Shown in pieces: positions 1 through 10,712 of a stretch of 64,000 bases of DNA. The stretch comes from Plantibacter sp. Leaf314 (lineage in GTDB: Bacteria; Actinomycetota; Actinomycetes; Actinomycetales; Microbacteriaceae). Position 1 is the first letter of the stretch. Every line of letters begins with the position of its first letter. The notes beneath the pieces are model-generated. The model did no database searches. It was not told where the DNA came from and worked only from the letters and a program-made list of their open reading frames with translations. The position numbers were made by a program, and so were the translations under genes. The stretch is taken from the NCBI RefSeq assembly GCF_001423185.1, contig NZ_LMOB01000001.1, positions 1,283,882 to 1,347,881 of the forward strand, written 5' to 3'.

Positions 1-337
1 GGTTCTTGACCTCGAGGATGTTCAGCTGGATCTGCTTCTTCGTGAGCTTCTCGAGGTCGGCACGGATGCGCTCGGCCTCGGCGCCACGACGACCGATCAC
101 GATGCCCGGACGGGCGGTGTGAATGTCGACGCGGACGCGGTCACGGGTTCGCTCGATCTCGATGCGGCTGACTCCAGCGCGGTCGAGCGAGGTCGCCAGC
201 AGACGGCGGATCTTGACGTCTTCCGCGACGAAGTCGCTGTAACGCTGACCCTTCTTCGTGCTGTCGGAGAACCAACGCGACACGTGGTCGGTCGTGATTC
301 CCAGACGGAAGCCGTATGGATTGACTTTCTGACCCAT
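1..337 (-). CDS. rpsC: 30S ribosomal protein S3 (partial, 3' end outside window)
   Basis: S3 binds 16S rRNA in the head of the small subunit and lines the mRNA entry channel. The visible 112 residues begin [13 protein letters not shown], the standard S3 N-terminus, and run into the KH-type region ([17 protein letters not shown]). The frame is open to the left edge, so the C-terminal half is missing. The ATG at 335-337 shares one base with the TAA stop of rplV (TAATG), which indicates translational coupling. It is the last visible gene of the S10 operon. Confidence 0.97.
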   Translation of the reverse strand, partial: MGQKVNPYGFRLGITTDHVSRWFSDSTKKGQRYSDFVAEDVKIRRLLATSLDRAGVSRIEIERTRDRVRVDIHTARPGIVIGRRGAEAERIRADLEKLTKKQIQLNILEVKN

Positions 338-729
338 TACTTGCTCACCTTCTTGGCCTTGGCAGCGCCGGCAGTCTCATCAGGCGTCGAGAGCTCGACG
401 GTGATGTGGCTGGTGCGCTTGAGGATGCGGAACGCGCGGCCCTGTGCGCGGGGACGGAAACGCTTGAGGGTTGCGCCCTCATCGACGTACGCCTTCGCGA
501 TGTACAGGTCCTGCTCGTCCAGGAACACGTTGTCCTTGTCGGCCGTGACGCGAGCGTTCGCGATGGCCGAGGCAACGAGCTTGTAGATGGGCTCGCTGGC
601 ACTCTGCGGTGCGAACTTCAGGATGGCCAAGGCCTCCTGAGCCTGCTTGCCACGGATGAGCGCGACGACACGACGGGCCTTCTGGGGGGTGACGCGGATG
701 TGTCGCACGCGGGCGATCGACTCCACCAT
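337..729 (-). CDS. rplV: 50S ribosomal protein L22
   Basis: L22 is a 23S rRNA-binding protein that lines the peptide exit tunnel. The 130-residue product contains the family signatures [19 protein letters not shown] near the N-terminus and the C-terminal hairpin region [14 protein letters not shown]. The C-terminal tail ([13 protein letters not shown]) is a short low-complexity extension of the kind seen in actinobacteria. The order rpsS-rplV-rpsC is the conserved S10 order, and the stop overlaps the rpsC start by one base. Confidence 0.97.
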   Translation of the reverse strand: MVESIARVRHIRVTPQKARRVVALIRGKQAQEALAILKFAPQSASEPIYKLVASAIANARVTADKDNVFLDEQDLYIAKAYVDEGATLKRFRPRAQGRAFRILKRTSHITVELSTPDETAGAAKAKKVSK

Positions 730-755
730 TTCTCTTCCTCCTTCACGTCACCGCG

Positions 756-1037
756 TTAGCGGCGACGGCCCTTCTTGTCGTCCTTCACGTGTCCACGGAA
801 GGTGCGGGTGGGCGCGAACTCGCCGAGCTTGTGCCCGACCATCGTCTCGGTGACGAACACCGGGATGTGCTTGCGACCGTCGTGGACGGCGATGGTGTGA
901 CCCAGCATGGCCGGGATGATCATCGATCGACGCGACCAGGTCTTGATCACGTTCTTGTTGCTGGCCTCGTTCGCCGTGACGACCTTGCGGAGCAGGTGGT
1001 CGTCGACGAAGGGGCCCTTCTTGAGACTGCGTGGCAT
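756..1037 (-). CDS. rpsS: 30S ribosomal protein S19
   Basis: S19 lies in the small-subunit head and contacts S13 and the A-site finger. The 93-residue product starts [15 protein letters not shown] and contains the conserved [20 protein letters not shown] and [13 protein letters not shown] blocks. Its length matches the family. It lies 12 bp after rplB and 26 bp before rplV in the same operon. Confidence 0.97.
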   Translation of the reverse strand: MPRSLKKGPFVDDHLLRKVVTANEASNKNVIKTWSRRSMIIPAMLGHTIAVHDGRKHIPVFVTETMVGHKLGEFAPTRTFRGHVKDDKKGRRR

Positions 1038-1049
1038 CTTCTCTTACTC

Positions 1050-1889
1050 CTACTTACGCTTCTTGCCGGCGGTACGACGACGAACGATGAGCTTGTCGCT
1101 TTCCTTGTTGGGGTGGCGCGTGCGGCCTTCTTTCTGGCCCCACGGGCTGACCGGGTGACGTCCACCGGAGGTCTTGCCCTCACCACCACCGTGCGGGTGG
1201 TCGATCGGGTTCATCGCGACACCACGGACGGTCGGGCGGACGCCCAGCCAGCGCTTACGGCCGGCCTTACCCCAGTTGATGTTCGACTGCTCGGCGTTGC
1301 CGACCTCACCGATGGTGGCGCGGCAGCGCAGGTCGACGTTGCGGATCTCGCCGGACGGCAGACGGAGCTGCGCGTACGGGCCGTCCTTCGCGACGAGACG
1401 CACCGATGCACCCGCGGAGCGGGCCATCTTCGCGCCGCCACCGGGACGGAGCTCGATCGCGTGGATGACGGTACCGGTCGGGATGTTCTTCAAGGGCAGG
1501 TTGTTACCCGGCTTGATGTCCGCGCCGGCGCCCGACTCGACGATGTCGCCCTGGCTCAGCTTGTTCGGAGCGAGGATGTAGCGCTTGGTGCCGTCCACGA
1601 AGTGGAGCAGCGCGATACGAGCCGTGCGGTTGGGGTCGTACTCGATGTGAGCGACCTTGGCGTTGACGCCGTCCTTGTCGTTGCGACGGAAGTCGATCAG
1701 ACGGTACTGGCGCTTGTGGCCACCACCGATGTGACGCGTCGTGATGCGACCCTGGTTGTTGCGACCACCGGTCTTCGACAACGGACGAAGCAGCGACTTC
1801 TCCGGCGTCGTACGGGTGATCTCCGCGAAGTCCGCGACAGACGAACCGCGACGACCAGGAGTCGTGGGCTTGTACTTACGAATAGCCAT
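1050..1889 (-). CDS. rplB: 50S ribosomal protein L2
   Basis: L2 is required for subunit association and peptidyl-transferase centre assembly. The 279-residue product starts [14 protein letters not shown] and shows the conserved GGGHKRQYR motif and the C-terminal signature [14 protein letters not shown] with the functional histidine. Full length. It follows rplW by 28 bp in the S10 operon. Confidence 0.98.
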   Translation of the reverse strand: MAIRKYKPTTPGRRGSSVADFAEITRTTPEKSLLRPLSKTGGRNNQGRITTRHIGGGHKRQYRLIDFRRNDKDGVNAKVAHIEYDPNRTARIALLHFVDGTKRYILAPNKLSQGDIVESGAGADIKPGNNLPLKNIPTGTVIHAIELRPGGGAKMARSAGASVRLVAKDGPYAQLRLPSGEIRNVDLRCRATIGEVGNAEQSNINWGKAGRKRWLGVRPTVRGVAMNPIDHPHGGGEGKTSGGRHPVSPWGQKEGRTRHPNKESDKLIVRRRTAGKKRK

Positions 1890-1917
1890 TTCTTATTCCT
1901 CTTCGTTCCCGGCCGTC

Positions 1918-2217
1918 TTAGCCAACAGCCGTGAAGATGTCGATGGAACCCGACTTGAGCGACACGATGGCGCGCTTGGTGTCCTTGCGCTTTCCGGTGC
2001 CGAACTTGGTGCGACGGGTCTTGCCCTGACGGGTGAGGGTGTTGATCGAAGCGACCTCGACACCGAAGATCTTCTCGATGGCGAGCTTGATCTCGGTCTT
2101 GTTCGAGCGCGGGTCGACGAGGAAGGTGTACTTGCCCTCGTCGATCAGGCTGTAGCTCTTCTCGGAGACGACCGGCGCGAAGATGACGTCGCGGGGGTCC
2201 TTGTTGATCGCGGTCAT
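1918..2217 (-). CDS. rplW: 50S ribosomal protein L23
   Basis: L23 sits at the tunnel exit and docks trigger factor and SRP. The 99-residue product has the family pattern ([38 protein letters not shown]). The start overlaps the stop of rplD by 4 bp (ATGA), so the two are translationally coupled. Confidence 0.97.
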   Translation of the reverse strand: MTAINKDPRDVIFAPVVSEKSYSLIDEGKYTFLVDPRSNKTEIKLAIEKIFGVEVASINTLTRQGKTRRTKFGTGKRKDTKRAIVSLKSGSIDIFTAVG

Positions 2218-2879
2218 GCCGAGACCTCCTCGGTTGCGGCCTTGGCGCCGGTCTTGCTGGCGACGAATGCCTCGAAGGCGGCCTTGGTGAAGACGATGTC
2301 GTCGGAGACGAGCACGTCGTATGCGTTCAGCTGGTCGTACGACAGCACGTGCACGTTCTGCAGGTTGCGGACGCTGCGGTGGCTGAGCTCGTCGTTGCGC
2401 TGGAGGACGATCAGGACGTGCTTCGAGGAAGCGACGTTCGTCAGGTACTCGGAGACGACCTTCGTCGACGGCTTCTCGCCGAACGAGAGCGAGTCGACGA
2501 CGTGGAGGCGGCTGCCACGAGCGCGGTCGGAGATGGCACCGAGCAGAGCTGCGGCGATCATCTTCTTGGGGGTGCGCTGCGAGTAGCTGCGGGGCACTGG
2601 ACCGTGGACGATGCCACCGCCGGTCATCTGAGGTGCGCGGATGGAGCCCTGACGAGCGTTACCCGTGCCCTTCTGCTTGAACGGCTTGCGGCCTGCACCG
2701 GACACTTCGCCGCGGCGCTTGGTCTTGTGCGTGCCCTGGCGTGCGGCAGCGAGCTGCGCGACGACCACCTGGTGGATGAGCGGGATGTTGGTCTGAACGT
2801 CGAACACCTCGGCAGGAAGGTCGACGGTGCCGGCCTTCTTGAGCTTGGTGTCGAGCACGTCGAGAGTAGCGATAGCCAT
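2214..2879 (-). CDS. rplD: 50S ribosomal protein L4
   Basis: L4 is an early assembly protein whose loop reaches the exit tunnel. In E. coli it also autoregulates the S10 operon; nothing in this sequence tests that here. The 221-residue product contains the loop region [37 protein letters not shown] and the C-terminal [16 protein letters not shown] block. It starts 4 bp after rplC and overlaps rplW by 4 bp. Confidence 0.97.
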   Translation of the reverse strand: MAIATLDVLDTKLKKAGTVDLPAEVFDVQTNIPLIHQVVVAQLAAARQGTHKTKRRGEVSGAGRKPFKQKGTGNARQGSIRAPQMTGGGIVHGPVPRSYSQRTPKKMIAAALLGAISDRARGSRLHVVDSLSFGEKPSTKVVSEYLTNVASSKHVLIVLQRNDELSHRSVRNLQNVHVLSYDQLNAYDVLVSDDIVFTKAAFEAFVASKTGAKAATEEVSA

Positions 2880-2883
2880 GGAA

Positions 2884-3537
2884 CTACGCTCCCTTCACTG
2901 CGGTGCGGACGAATACGATGCGGCCACGAGCGCCGGGAACGGCACCCTTGACGAGCAGCAGGCCCTTCTCGGCGTCGATCGCGTGAACCCGGAGGTTCAG
3001 CACGGTGACGCGCTCGCCACCCATACGACCGGCCATGCGCATGCCCTTGAAGACACGGCTGGGGGTCGAGGAGGCGCCGATGGAACCCGGCTTGCGGTGG
3101 TTGCGGTGAGCACCGTGAGATGCGCCCGTTCCCTTGAAGTTGTGACGCTTCATGACACCGGCGAAACCCTTACCCTTCGAAGTGCCGACGACGTCGACCT
3201 TCTGGCCGGCCTCGAAGACACCGTCGACGGTGAGCTCCTGGCCGAGCGAGTACTCGGATGCGTCAGCGGTGCGGACCTCGGTGAGGTGACGACGCGGCGT
3301 CACGCCGGCCTTGTCGAAGTGACCCGCGTCAGGCTTGCTGACCTTGCGGGGATCGATCTGGCCGTACGCGATCTGCACGGCGTCGTAGCCGTCGACCTCG
3401 GGGGTGCGGACCTGGGTGACCACGTTGGGCGTGATCTCGATGACGGTGACGGGAACGAGCTTGTTGTTCTCGTCCCATACCTGGGTCATGCCGAGCTTGG
3501 TGCCGAGCAGACCCTTGCTGGTCTTGGTGTTAGACAT
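2884..3537 (-). CDS. rplC: 50S ribosomal protein L3
   Basis: L3 is one of the two initiators of large-subunit assembly. The 217-residue product shows the N-terminal [16 protein letters not shown] and the central region [17 protein letters not shown] followed by [15 protein letters not shown], the extension that approaches the peptidyl-transferase centre. Second gene of the S10 operon, 24 bp after rpsJ. Confidence 0.98.
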   Translation of the reverse strand: MSNTKTSKGLLGTKLGMTQVWDENNKLVPVTVIEITPNVVTQVRTPEVDGYDAVQIAYGQIDPRKVSKPDAGHFDKAGVTPRRHLTEVRTADASEYSLGQELTVDGVFEAGQKVDVVGTSKGKGFAGVMKRHNFKGTGASHGAHRNHRKPGSIGASSTPSRVFKGMRMAGRMGGERVTVLNLRVHAIDAEKGLLLVKGAVPGARGRIVFVRTAVKGA

Positions 3538-3561
3538 GTCTTCCTTCCGTCTCTACCGAGC

Positions 3562-3870
3562 TCAGAGCTTGATCTCGATGTTGACGTCCGCCGGCAGGTC
3601 GAGACGCATGAGCGAGTCGACGGCCTTCGGGGTCGGGTCGATGATGTCGATCAGACGCTTGTGGGTGCGCATTTCGAAGTGCTCCCGGCTGTCCTTGTAC
3701 TTGTGCGGCGAACGGATCACGCAGACCACGTTCTTCTCCGTCGGAAGCGGCACGGGGCCGACGACGGTTGCGCCTGCACGGGTGACCGTGTCGACGATCT
3801 TGCGCGCCGAAGTATCGATGACCTCATGGTCATACGACTTCAGTCGGATGCGGATCTTCTGTCCCGCCAT
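3562..3870 (-). CDS. rpsJ: 30S ribosomal protein S10
   Basis: S10 is in the small-subunit head and doubles as NusE in antitermination complexes. The 102-residue product starts [19 protein letters not shown], the canonical actinobacterial N-terminus, so the ATG at 3868-3870 is chosen; the frame is open 32 codons further upstream but that part is unlike S10. An AGAGAG stretch upstream is the only Shine-Dalgarno-like element. First gene of the S10 operon. Confidence 0.97.
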   Translation of the reverse strand: MAGQKIRIRLKSYDHEVIDTSARKIVDTVTRAGATVVGPVPLPTEKNVVCVIRSPHKYKDSREHFEMRTHKRLIDIIDPTPKAVDSLMRLDLPADVNIEIKL

Positions 3871-4339
3871 GTGTGACTCACTCTCTGTCTCGCGTCGTGC
3901 GGATCTCTCCGTATTGGACGCATATCGTGCGCTTTGCAACGTTCGGTTGCTCCGCGCCATTGGCACTACTGGTGTCGCACCACTGTTCTGCTGTCAACGA
4001 CCACTCGCGTCTTGCGACCCTCGTGGTCATCCACCGGCTTCCACTCCGACTCGTGGTCGGGGCTGGGCGCAGCGCTGCTACGACCTGGATTGCGATGAAG
4101 TGATTGGTGTTCTGCTACCCGCGGCCTAGGCTCGATCCCTGTCGCGTTGCCGCGTCTGGGAGCTCCTATGCACTACCTGGCAGTGATCCGCCGGAGCGCG
4201 CACAGGCACGCTCGTCCGAAATACTGAACTGGACTAGTTTGCCACGGATCCACCATGCGTGCAACCCGGGCGTGTCGCGATCTCAGGATGGTCAGGATCC
4301 GCCCAGTCTCGGGGGTTCCAGCAGTCTCCGGGCCGCTCC
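3871..4339. other. 469-bp intergenic region, S10 operon leader/promoter region
   Basis: No convincing gene lies here. It separates the DUF4012 gene from rpsJ and must hold the S10 operon promoter unless transcription reads through from upstream. The best element seen on the minus strand is a perfect TTGACA at 3992-3997, but no good -10 lies at the right distance downstream (spacer 18 gives ACCAGT). No clear hairpin terminator for the DUF4012 gene was found. Confidence 0.6.
3992..3997 (-). promoter_or_regulatory. Candidate -35 element of the S10 operon
   Basis: A perfect TTGACA on the minus strand, 122 bp upstream of the rpsJ start. The matching -10 is poor, so this is only a candidate. Transcription-start mapping would decide. 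Confidence 0.3.
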
Positions 4340-6154
4340 TCAGCAGGGGTCCACGGCCTTCTCGACCTCGACCGGATGCACCCCCGGGGTGCCGTCGAAG
4401 ACCACCTCGTCCACGGCTGAACCCTCGATCGACGCCTCCACCTCGACCGTGACCGTCGCGCCGGGCGGGATGCTCACGATCGCGTACGCGACCGGCCGTC
4501 CGTCGTCGCTCCCCGACACGTACGGGACGTCCACACCACCGACTCGGACCGCGCGGATCGCGGAGTCGTCGGGGGCGTAGGCCATGATGCGGAGGCGGAT
4601 CGTGCCTCGCTCGAGCCCCTCCCGTTCGTAGAAGCCCGCGATGTAGTCGAACTCCTCCGACCCGAGTGACGCCTCGGTGTCGATCGTGTTGGTGAACGCG
4701 GACGAGACCGTCACCGGACGCGTGCCATCGGCAGCACAGGAGCCTGCGGCGACCCGCACCCGCTGCTGCAGGTAGTACTCGAGCTTGGAACCGACGGCGT
4801 CGGCGAGGTAGAGACCGAAGGAGGCAGCTCGATCCGAGCGCTCCGGGCCCGCTCCCCCGACCCCCGCGAGCACCAGCGCCCGCTCCTCGACCCGGTCAGG
4901 GCTCCAAGCGAGCAGACGATGTTCGTCCACCGCCTGCGCCCAGGCCTCGACCGCCTGCGGGACGTCGACCGCACCACCCTGCAGCTGGGCGACGAGCGCC
5001 TGCACGGTGGAGGTGAAGGTCGCGTCCTGGGCGCGGTTCGCCTCATCCGTCAGGCCGGGGTGCTCCCGGTAGACGCCGTTCAGGAGCCGCGCGACCAGGG
5101 TGTCGCTCGTGATCGCCGAGCCGTCGTCGAGGGCGACCGGGCCGGTCGCCCTGAGGAGGTAGGAGAGGGCAGCGGGGTCGACCGCGAGGATGAGGTCGGG
5201 TTCGACCCCCTGGCTCTCCTGCCACAGCTGGGACGCGACCTGCGCGCCATAGGGGAAGTCCGGGCGAGCGGTCACCTCGTGGATGGAGGTGCCGGCGAGC
5301 GCATAGCCGTCGCTTCGGTAGAGCTCGTCGGTGTCTGCCGGGAGCGGCAGGACCGGATCGGCATGGGCCACGAAGTCCGCGGCCGAGAGCGTCCGGGTCA
5401 CGTCGAGCACCCCGTCCTCGATGTGGACGAGGACCGAAGCGCCGGCGATCCCGCCGAGTGCACGGCTCTCCGCCGAGTTCTGGAAGAGCACCGCCACATC
5501 ACGCGGACCGTCCTCCCCCAGCAGCCCGGGCAGCGCGCGGAGCACCGGCGCCAGGCTGGCGCTGAGCGACGAGGCATCCTGCAGTGGTCCGTCGACGCCG
5601 CCGAGCGCCGCGGACACCTGTGGGAGCAGCGCCGAGCGGTCGAGGCGGTCGAGCCGCGCTACCTGCTCCTCCAGTCGCTCGAGCGCCCGGGCGGAGGTCC
5701 GGGCGATCTCACCCAGCCGCACGGTGTCGAGCCGACCGTCGACCGCGAGGCCGTCGAGCGGCAGGGCGAGGACCGGTTCCAGCACGTCGTCGACGACCAC
5801 GTGCGCCGCCTCGACGGCTGTTCGGACGGCTTCGAAGTTGGCCCCGGCGACGGGGACCCGCTCGGCGATCCACCAGTCGACGCCCCGGGTGACTTCGAGG
5901 GCACGTTCCACCGCGCGCCCCGCGCGATCCAAGGCCTCAGTGTCGACACCCTCCGCACCGCCTCCGCCGACGCCGGCCCGCACCGCTTCGAGTTCCGGCA
6001 GCGCGGCGACGAGTTCGTCACGGACGCCCAGGGCGTGCGTCGCTGCGGAGACCGTCGCGACTCCAGCGCCCAGGAGGACCGACACCCCGAGCAGACAGGG
6101 GATCAGCACGCGGGGTCGGAAGCGGCGGCGTGGAGTGGAGGACGAGCGGGACAC
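4340..6154 (-). CDS. DUF4012 domain-containing membrane protein
   Basis: A 604-residue protein with a basic N-terminus (residues 1-15), one hydrophobic segment (about 16-37, VLIPCLLGVSVLLGAGVATV) and a long extracytoplasmic part. The motif VAVLFQNSAESRALGGIAG and the later block DLILAVDPAALSYLLRATGP are typical of DUF4012. The biochemical role is unknown; family members are often found near cell-envelope polysaccharide genes in Gram-positive bacteria (family knowledge). It sits between tuf and rpsJ, which are usually neighbours, so it has been inserted there or retained in this lineage. A candidate -10 is at 6201-6206. Confidence 0.8.
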   Translation of the reverse strand: MSRSSSTPRRRFRPRVLIPCLLGVSVLLGAGVATVSAATHALGVRDELVAALPELEAVRAGVGGGGAEGVDTEALDRAGRAVERALEVTRGVDWWIAERVPVAGANFEAVRTAVEAAHVVVDDVLEPVLALPLDGLAVDGRLDTVRLGEIARTSARALERLEEQVARLDRLDRSALLPQVSAALGGVDGPLQDASSLSASLAPVLRALPGLLGEDGPRDVAVLFQNSAESRALGGIAGASVLVHIEDGVLDVTRTLSAADFVAHADPVLPLPADTDELYRSDGYALAGTSIHEVTARPDFPYGAQVASQLWQESQGVEPDLILAVDPAALSYLLRATGPVALDDGSAITSDTLVARLLNGVYREHPGLTDEANRAQDATFTSTVQALVAQLQGGAVDVPQAVEAWAQAVDEHRLLAWSPDRVEERALVLAGVGGAGPERSDRAASFGLYLADAVGSKLEYYLQQRVRVAAGSCAADGTRPVTVSSAFTNTIDTEASLGSEEFDYIAGFYEREGLERGTIRLRIMAYAPDDSAIRAVRVGGVDVPYVSGSDDGRPVAYAIVSIPPGATVTVEVEASIEGSAVDEVVFDGTPGVHPVEVEKAVDPC

Positions 6155-6200
6155 GTGGACCTCGGGTGGGTGATGTTGCCCGGGTTGGCAGACGTCTCAT

Positions 6201-6206
6201 ATATTA
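6201..6206 (-). promoter_or_regulatory. Candidate -10 for the DUF4012 gene
   Basis: TAATAT on the minus strand, directly preceded by TG, in an AT-rich patch (TGTAATATATG) that stands out from its surroundings. No good -35 was found. It lies 46 bp upstream of the DUF4012 start and after the tuf terminator. Confidence 0.4.
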
Positions 6207-6246
6207 CACGCCACCGCTGAACATCTGCTGCGAGCATCAGGGAACG

Positions 6247-6282
6247 ACGAAGGGCCCGGAGCATACGCTCCGGGCCCTTCGT
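6247..6282 (-). terminator. tuf terminator hairpin
   Basis: A perfect 16-bp stem (6247-6262 paired with 6267-6282) with the loop ATAC, 52 bp after the tuf stop. There is no real U-tract, as is common in actinobacteria. Confidence 0.8.
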
Positions 6283-6333
6283 GGAACCGACTCGACCGCG
6301 GACGGCCGATCAGGTACTTGCGTCAGCTGATGC

Positions 6334-7524
6334 TTACGCGAGGACCTTCGTGACGGTGCCGGCGCCGACCGTGCGGCCACCCTCGCGGATGGCGTAGCCG
6401 AGGCCGACCTCCATGGCGATGGGCTGGATCAGCTCAACGGTCATGTCGGTGGTGTCGCCAGGCATGACCATCTCGGTGCCCTCGGGCAGCGTGATGACGC
6501 CGGTGACGTCGGTGGTGCGGAAGTAGAACTGCGGACGGTAGTTCGCGTAGAACGGGTTGTGACGCCCACCCTCATCCTTGGACAGGATGTACGCGGTGCC
6601 CTCGAAGTTCGTGTGCGGCGTGACCGAACCCGGCTTGACGACGACCTGGCCGCGCTCGACGTCTTCACGCTTCGTGCCACGGAGCAGGAGACCACAGTTC
6701 TCGCCGGCCCATGCCTCGTCGAGCTGCTTGTGGAACATCTCGATACCCGTGACGATCGTCTTCTGCGTCGGGCGGATGCCGACGATCTCGACCTCGGAGT
6801 TGATCGCGAGCGTGCCACGCTCGGCGCGGCCCGTGACGACGGTTCCACGACCGGTGATCGTGAAGACGTCCTCGATCGGCATGAGGAAGGGCTTGTCCTT
6901 GTCGCGCACGGGGTCCGGGACGTTCTCGTCCACGGCGTCCATGAGGTCGAGGATGCTCTGGACCCACTTCTCGTCGCCCTCGAGCGCCTTGAGGCCCGAA
7001 ACGCGGACGACCGGAGCGTCCTCAGCGAAGCCCTGCGAGGCGAGGAGCTCGGAGACCTCGAGCTCGACGAGCTCCAGGATCTCCTCGTCGTCGACCATGT
7101 CGGACTTGTTCAGCGCGACGAGCAGGTAGGGGACGCCGACCTGCTTGGCGAGCAGCACGTGCTCACGCGTCTGTGCCATCGGGCCGTCAGTGGCGGCGAC
7201 GACCAGGATCGCGCCGTCCATCTGCGCAGCACCGGTGATCATGTTCTTGATGTAGTCGGCGTGACCCGGGGCGTCGACGTGCGCGTAGTGGCGCTTCGGC
7301 GTCTCGTACTCGACGTGCGAGATGTTGATCGTGATACCACGCTGACGCTCTTCCGGCGCGGAGTCGATCGACGCGAAGTCGCGCTGCACGTTGGTCGCGG
7401 ACGGGAACTTGTCCGCCAGGACCTTCGAGATCGCCGCGGTGAGCGTGGTCTTGCCGTGGTCGACGTGACCGATCGTTCCGATGTTGACGTGCGGCTTGGT
7501 CCGCTCGAACTTGGCCTTTGCCAC
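6334..7524 (-). CDS. tuf: Elongation factor Tu
   Basis: EF-Tu is the GTPase that delivers aminoacyl-tRNA to the ribosome. The 396-residue product has all G-domain motifs: GHVDHGKT (P-loop), the switch I region [18 protein letters not shown], then domains II and III ending [11 protein letters not shown]. The start is GTG at 7522-7524, preceded by a strong Shine-Dalgarno sequence GAGGAGG. It closes the str operon, 141 bp after fusA, with its own terminator downstream. Confidence 0.99.
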   Translation of the reverse strand: MAKAKFERTKPHVNIGTIGHVDHGKTTLTAAISKVLADKFPSATNVQRDFASIDSAPEERQRGITINISHVEYETPKRHYAHVDAPGHADYIKNMITGAAQMDGAILVVAATDGPMAQTREHVLLAKQVGVPYLLVALNKSDMVDDEEILELVELEVSELLASQGFAEDAPVVRVSGLKALEGDEKWVQSILDLMDAVDENVPDPVRDKDKPFLMPIEDVFTITGRGTVVTGRAERGTLAINSEVEIVGIRPTQKTIVTGIEMFHKQLDEAWAGENCGLLLRGTKREDVERGQVVVKPGSVTPHTNFEGTAYILSKDEGGRHNPFYANYRPQFYFRTTDVTGVITLPEGTEMVMPGDTTDMTVELIQPIAMEVGLGYAIREGGRTVGAGTVTKVLA

Positions 7525-7612
7525 TGTGAGTCCTCCTCAGGACGTTGTGCGGGGCGGCGGGCACCATTCGATGCCCGACGCACTGCAGGGATGTGTATTC
7601 ATGTTACGCGAT

Positions 7613-7640
7613 CCGGCTGGGTGTTCGCACACCCGGCCGG
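7613..7640 (-). terminator. Hairpin between fusA and tuf
   Basis: A stem of about 12 bp with one mismatched or wobble position (7613-7624 with 7629-7640, loop TCGC), 26 bp after the fusA stop. It may attenuate read-through into tuf or act as a processing site. Downstream of it, TAACAT is a weak -10-like element for a separate tuf promoter. Confidence 0.5.
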
Positions 7641-7665
7641 ACCGCGGTGAAGAGAGAGTGAGTGA

Positions 7666-9780
7666 CTACTCGCCCTTGTTCTTCTGGATGATCTCGTCGG
7701 CGACAGCCTTCGGGACCTCCGCGTAGCTCTCGAAGGTCATCGAGTACACGGCACGACCAGAGGTCTTCGACCGGAGGTCGCCGATGTAGCCGAACATCTC
7801 GGAGAGCGGGACGTTGGCACGGATCACCTTGACGCCGGTGGCGTCGTCCATGGACTGGATCTGTCCACGACGGGAGTTCAGGTCACCGATGACGTCGCCC
7901 ATGTACTCCTCAGGAGTACGGACCTCGACCGCCATGAGCGGTTCGAGGAGGACGGGGTTGGCACGCGAGTAGGCCTCCTTGAGACCCATCGAGCCGGCGA
8001 TCTTGAACGCCATCTCCGAGGAGTCGACGTCGTGCGCCGCACCATCGGTGACGATCGCCTTGACACCCACGACCGGGTAGCCGGCGAGGCCACCGACCTG
8101 CAGGGCGTCCTGGAAGCCGGCGTCGATCGACGGGATGTACTCGCGCGGGATGCGACCACCGGTCACGGCGTTCACGAACTCGTAGGTCGTCTCCGGAGTG
8201 ACGTCCATCGGCTCCAGATCGAACTGGATCTTCGCGAACTGACCCGAACCACCGGTCTGCTTCTTGTGCGTGTAGCCGTACTTCTCGACCTTGCGCTTGA
8301 TGGTCTCGCGGTACGCGACCTGGGGCTTGCCCACGTTGGCCTCGACGTTGAACTCGCGCTTCATGCGGTCGACCAGGATGTCGAGGTGGAGCTCGCCCAT
8401 GCCCTTGATGACGGTCTGGCCGGTCTCGGTGTTCTGCTCGGTGCGGAACGTCGGGTCCTCTTCGGCCAGCTTTTGGATCGCGGTGCCCAGCTTCTCCTGG
8501 TCGGCCTTGGTCTTCGGCTCGATCGCGACCTCGATGACGGGCTCCGGGAAGCTCATCGACTCGAGGACGACCTGGTTCTGCGGGTCGGACAGGGTGTCAC
8601 CGGTGGTGGTGTCCTTCAGGCCGATGACCGCGTAGATGTGACCGGCGGTGACGAAGTCGACCGGGTTCTCTTTGTTGGCGTGCATCTGGAAGATCTTCCC
8701 GATGCGCTCCTTCTTGCCCTTGGTGGAGTTGATGATCTGCGCACCCGAGTCGAGACGACCCGAGTAGACGCGGACGTACGTCAGGCGACCGAAGAACGGG
8801 TGCACGGCCACCTTGAACGCGAGCGCGGTGAAGGGCTCGGTCGAGTCGGGGTGACGCTCCACGACCTTCTCCTCGTCGCGAGCGTCGTGCGCCTCGATGG
8901 CGGGGACGTCGAGCGGGGAGGGCAGGTAGTCGATGACCGCGTCGAGCATCGGCTGGACGCCGCGGTTCTTGAACGCCGAGCCACAGAGGACCGGGTACAT
9001 GGTGCTGGTGATGGTGAGGTGACGGATCGCGGCCTTGATCTCCGCGACGGTCAGCTCTTCGCCACCGAAGTACTTCTCCATGAGTGCGTCGTCGGTCTCG
9101 GCGACGGCCTCGAGGAGCGCGGTGCGGTACTCGGCCGCCTTCTCCTTGAGGTCTTCCGGGATCTCCTCGATGGCGTACTTGGCGCCCATCTCGACGTCAC
9201 CCTTGGCGTCTCCACGCCAGGTGAGTGCGCGCATCTCGACCAGGTCGACGACGCCCTCGAAGTTGGACTCTGCACCGATCGGCAGCTGGATGACCAGCGG
9301 CTTGGCGCCGAGGCGGCTGATGATGGTGTCTACCGTGAAGTAGAAGTCGGCGCCCAGCTTGTCCATCTTGTTGACGAAGCAGATGCGCGGGACGTCGTAC
9401 TTGTCGGCCTGACGCCAGACGGTCTCGGACTGGGGCTCGACGCCCTCCTTGCCGTCGAACACGGCGACGGCGCCGTCGAGGACGCGGAGCGAACGCTCGA
9501 CCTCGACCGTGAAGTCGACGTGGCCGGGGGTGTCGATGATGTTGATCTGGTTCTTGTTCCAGAAGCACGTCGTCGCGGCGGACGTGATCGTGATGCCGCG
9601 CTCCTGCTCCTGCGCCATCCAGTCCATCGTCGACGCACCGTCGTGGGTCTCGCCGATCTTGTGGTTGACGCCCGTGTAGAACAGGATGCGCTCGGTGGTG
9701 GTGGTCTTGCCGGCATCGATGTGGGCCATGATGCCGATGTTGCGGACCTTGTTCAGGTCGGTGAGCACGTCTTGTGCCAC
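7666..9780 (-). CDS. fusA: Elongation factor G
   Basis: EF-G is the GTPase that drives ribosomal translocation. The 704-residue product has [15 protein letters not shown] (P-loop), [11 protein letters not shown] (switch I), DTPGHVDFT and [10 protein letters not shown], followed by domains II-V with the domain IV block [15 protein letters not shown]. Full length. The start is GTG (9778-9780). It follows rpsG after an 87-bp gap holding a strong hairpin. Confidence 0.99.
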   Translation of the reverse strand: MAQDVLTDLNKVRNIGIMAHIDAGKTTTTERILFYTGVNHKIGETHDGASTMDWMAQEQERGITITSAATTCFWNKNQINIIDTPGHVDFTVEVERSLRVLDGAVAVFDGKEGVEPQSETVWRQADKYDVPRICFVNKMDKLGADFYFTVDTIISRLGAKPLVIQLPIGAESNFEGVVDLVEMRALTWRGDAKGDVEMGAKYAIEEIPEDLKEKAAEYRTALLEAVAETDDALMEKYFGGEELTVAEIKAAIRHLTITSTMYPVLCGSAFKNRGVQPMLDAVIDYLPSPLDVPAIEAHDARDEEKVVERHPDSTEPFTALAFKVAVHPFFGRLTYVRVYSGRLDSGAQIINSTKGKKERIGKIFQMHANKENPVDFVTAGHIYAVIGLKDTTTGDTLSDPQNQVVLESMSFPEPVIEVAIEPKTKADQEKLGTAIQKLAEEDPTFRTEQNTETGQTVIKGMGELHLDILVDRMKREFNVEANVGKPQVAYRETIKRKVEKYGYTHKKQTGGSGQFAKIQFDLEPMDVTPETTYEFVNAVTGGRIPREYIPSIDAGFQDALQVGGLAGYPVVGVKAIVTDGAAHDVDSSEMAFKIAGSMGLKEAYSRANPVLLEPLMAVEVRTPEEYMGDVIGDLNSRRGQIQSMDDATGVKVIRANVPLSEMFGYIGDLRSKTSGRAVYSMTFESYAEVPKAVADEIIQKNKGE

Positions 9781-9823
9781 GGGGTCCTCCGGGGATAGGT
9801 AGGGGTGAGCTGATTCACTCGGT

Positions 9824-9858
9824 GATGCGAGGGCGGACGGATCGTCCGCCCTCGCATC
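9824..9858 (-). terminator. Strong hairpin between rpsG and fusA
   Basis: A perfect 16-bp stem (9824-9839 with 9843-9858) with a three-base GAT loop, only 10 bp after the rpsG stop. No U-tract follows on the minus strand. Because fusA lies downstream in the same operon it may be a partial terminator, an mRNA-stabilising 3' end or a processing site. Confidence 0.55.
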
Positions 9859-9867
9859 GGGCGGCGA

Positions 9868-10338
9868 CTACCAGCGGTAGTGCGCGAACGCCTTGTTCGA
9901 CTCGGCCATCTTGTGCGTGTCTTCACGACGCTTGACGGCTGCACCGAGACCGTTCGATGCGTCGAGGATCTCGTTCTGGAGACGCTCGGTCATCGTCTTC
10001 TCGCGGCGGCCCTTCGCGTAGCTCACGAGCCAGCGGAGAGCGAGGGTGTTGGCGCGGTGAGGCTTGACCTCGACCGGCACCTGGTAGGTGGAACCACCGA
10101 CGCGGCGCGAACGCACCTCGAGGGTCGGACGGACGTTGTCGAGCGCCTTCTTGAGCGTGACGACGGCATCCTGCTGGTTCTTGGCGGTGACGCCTTCGAG
10201 TGCGTCGTAGACGATGCGCTCAGCGAGGCCCTTCTTGCCGTCCAGCAGGATCTTGTTGACGAGCTGGCTGACGATGGGGGCGCCGTAAACGGGATCGGCG
10301 ACGACGGGGCGCTTCGGAGCTGGACCCTTGCGAGGCAT
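9868..10338 (-). CDS. rpsG: 30S ribosomal protein S7
   Basis: S7 initiates assembly of the small-subunit head. The 156-residue product starts [19 protein letters not shown] and contains the conserved [11 protein letters not shown] and the C-terminal [20 protein letters not shown]. Its ATG overlaps the rpsL TAA by one base. Confidence 0.98.
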   Translation of the reverse strand: MPRKGPAPKRPVVADPVYGAPIVSQLVNKILLDGKKGLAERIVYDALEGVTAKNQQDAVVTLKKALDNVRPTLEVRSRRVGGSTYQVPVEVKPHRANTLALRWLVSYAKGRREKTMTERLQNEILDASNGLGAAVKRREDTHKMAESNKAFAHYRW

Positions 10339-10712
10339 TACTTCTTCTCCATCTTCGCGCCGTAGCGGCTGCGAGCCTGCTTGCGGTTCTTGACGGCCTG
10401 CGTGTCCAGGGCGCCACGGACGATCTTGTAACGGACACCCGGGAGGTCCTTCACACGACCGCCACGGACCAGGACCAGCGAGTGCTCCTGGAGGTTGTGG
10501 CCCTCACCGGGGATGTACGCGGTGACCTCGGTACCGTTGCGCAGCTTCACGCGGGCGACCTTGCGCATCGCCGAGTTCGGCTTCTTCGGGGTGGTGGTGT
10601 ACACGCGGGTGCACACACCCGCCTGCTGCGGGTTGCTCTTCAGGGCGGGCGCCTTGGTCTTGACGACCTTGGGGCTGCGGCCCTTCCGAACCAACTGCTG
10701 AATGGTTGGCAC
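10338..10712 (-). CDS. rpsL: 30S ribosomal protein S12
   Basis: S12 is part of the decoding centre and the classic streptomycin-resistance locus. The chosen start is GTG at 10710-10712, giving 124 residues beginning (V)[11 protein letters not shown], with AAGGAG six bases upstream. The frame is open much further upstream, but that part is not S12-like. The motif [18 protein letters not shown] is intact, with lysine at the usual streptomycin-linked position, and [28 protein letters not shown] is conserved, so wild-type decoding is expected. First gene of the str operon. Confidence 0.98.
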   Translation of the reverse strand: MPTIQQLVRKGRSPKVVKTKAPALKSNPQQAGVCTRVYTTTPKKPNSAMRKVARVKLRNGTEVTAYIPGEGHNLQEHSLVLVRGGRVKDLPGVRYKIVRGALDTQAVKNRKQARSRYGAKMEKK

